From the NCBI GenBank assembly GCA_910587195.1, contig CAJUKL010000027.1, positions 1 through 30,014 of the forward strand: DNA of 30,014 bases. Reading direction: 5' to 3'. The notes under the pieces were generated by a model that saw only the letters and a list, made by a program, of their open reading frames with translations, ran no database searches and had not been told where the DNA came from. The stretch is from an uncultured Clostridia bacterium (GTDB lineage: Bacteria; Bacillota; Clostridia; Lachnospirales; Anaerotignaceae). Of the stretch, positions 29,968 through 30,014 are shown piece after piece (the first letter of the stretch is position 1; every line of letters starts with the position of its first letter). The position numbers and the translations under genes are program-made.

Positions 29968-30014
29968 CTTACTTTCTTGAAAGAAAGTAAGCAAAGAACT
30001 TTTGTGCAAAACTT
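29968..30014 (+). repeat. Dispersed palindromic repeat, copy 6 (runs off the window)
   Basis: CTTACTTTCTT (29968-29978) and AAGAAAGTAAG (29981-29991), then the tail gcaaagaacttttgtgcaaaact, nearly identical to the copy after glmS. Compared with the lonB copy, one base pair of the stem has changed from C-G to A-T with pairing kept. Confidence 0.85.

Noticed and set aside
1..30014. CRISPR array or cas genes
   Set aside because: No regularly spaced direct repeats and no Cas-like proteins are seen; the repeated units here are irregularly dispersed palindromes.

Overview
The window comes from an AT-rich, endospore-forming, anaerobic Firmicute of the class Clostridia, most like a Lachnospiraceae/Lachnospirales member. 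The supporting evidence is a small acid-soluble spore protein behind a near-perfect sigma-G promoter, a LonA/LonB pair, an 8Fe ferredoxin, a butyryl-CoA:acetate-type CoA-transferase, a glmS ribozyme and a Firmicute-type L10 leader. Nothing was searched against databases; calls rest on motifs, gene order and family recognition.

Layout. Positions 1-370 hold the 3' end of a 5S rRNA, then tRNA-Asn, tRNA-Glu, tRNA-Cys and a terminator. A short accessory operon follows (two unknown small proteins and a GNAT acetyltransferase, 452-1611), then lonB (1667-3364). From 3.7 to 9.1 kb come a FliD-like flagellar cap protein, a small ferredoxin, a spore protein, PspC, and the engB-lonA pair. glmS (9528-11345) lies behind its metabolite-sensing ribozyme. 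An island of many short hairpins separates it from rpoC and rpoB (11951-19439, minus strand), which have their own promoter and a 350-nt structured leader.

From 19.9 to 28.2 kb there is a run of non-ribosomal genes: a membrane protein, a PAT-like acetyltransferase, PhzF, dCMP deaminase, a CoA-transferase, a radical SAM protein, a P-loop protein, a broken Rpn-type transposase/nuclease, and a secreted thermonuclease. This run separates rpoBC from rplL and rplJ (28257-29192), which are normally adjacent to it. rplJ is also separated from its L10 leader by an inserted unknown gene (29273-29737).

The main points for follow-up are: (1) the rpoBC leader, where a 21-codon upstream ORF with a good ribosome-binding site covers the whole 5' side of a long three-part stem ending in a U-run, an attenuator-like arrangement; (2) the gene inserted between the L10 leader and rplJ; (3) a dispersed palindromic repeat family that sits at the 3' ends of genes and supplies the last codons of lonB; (4) the nine-hairpin island after glmS.
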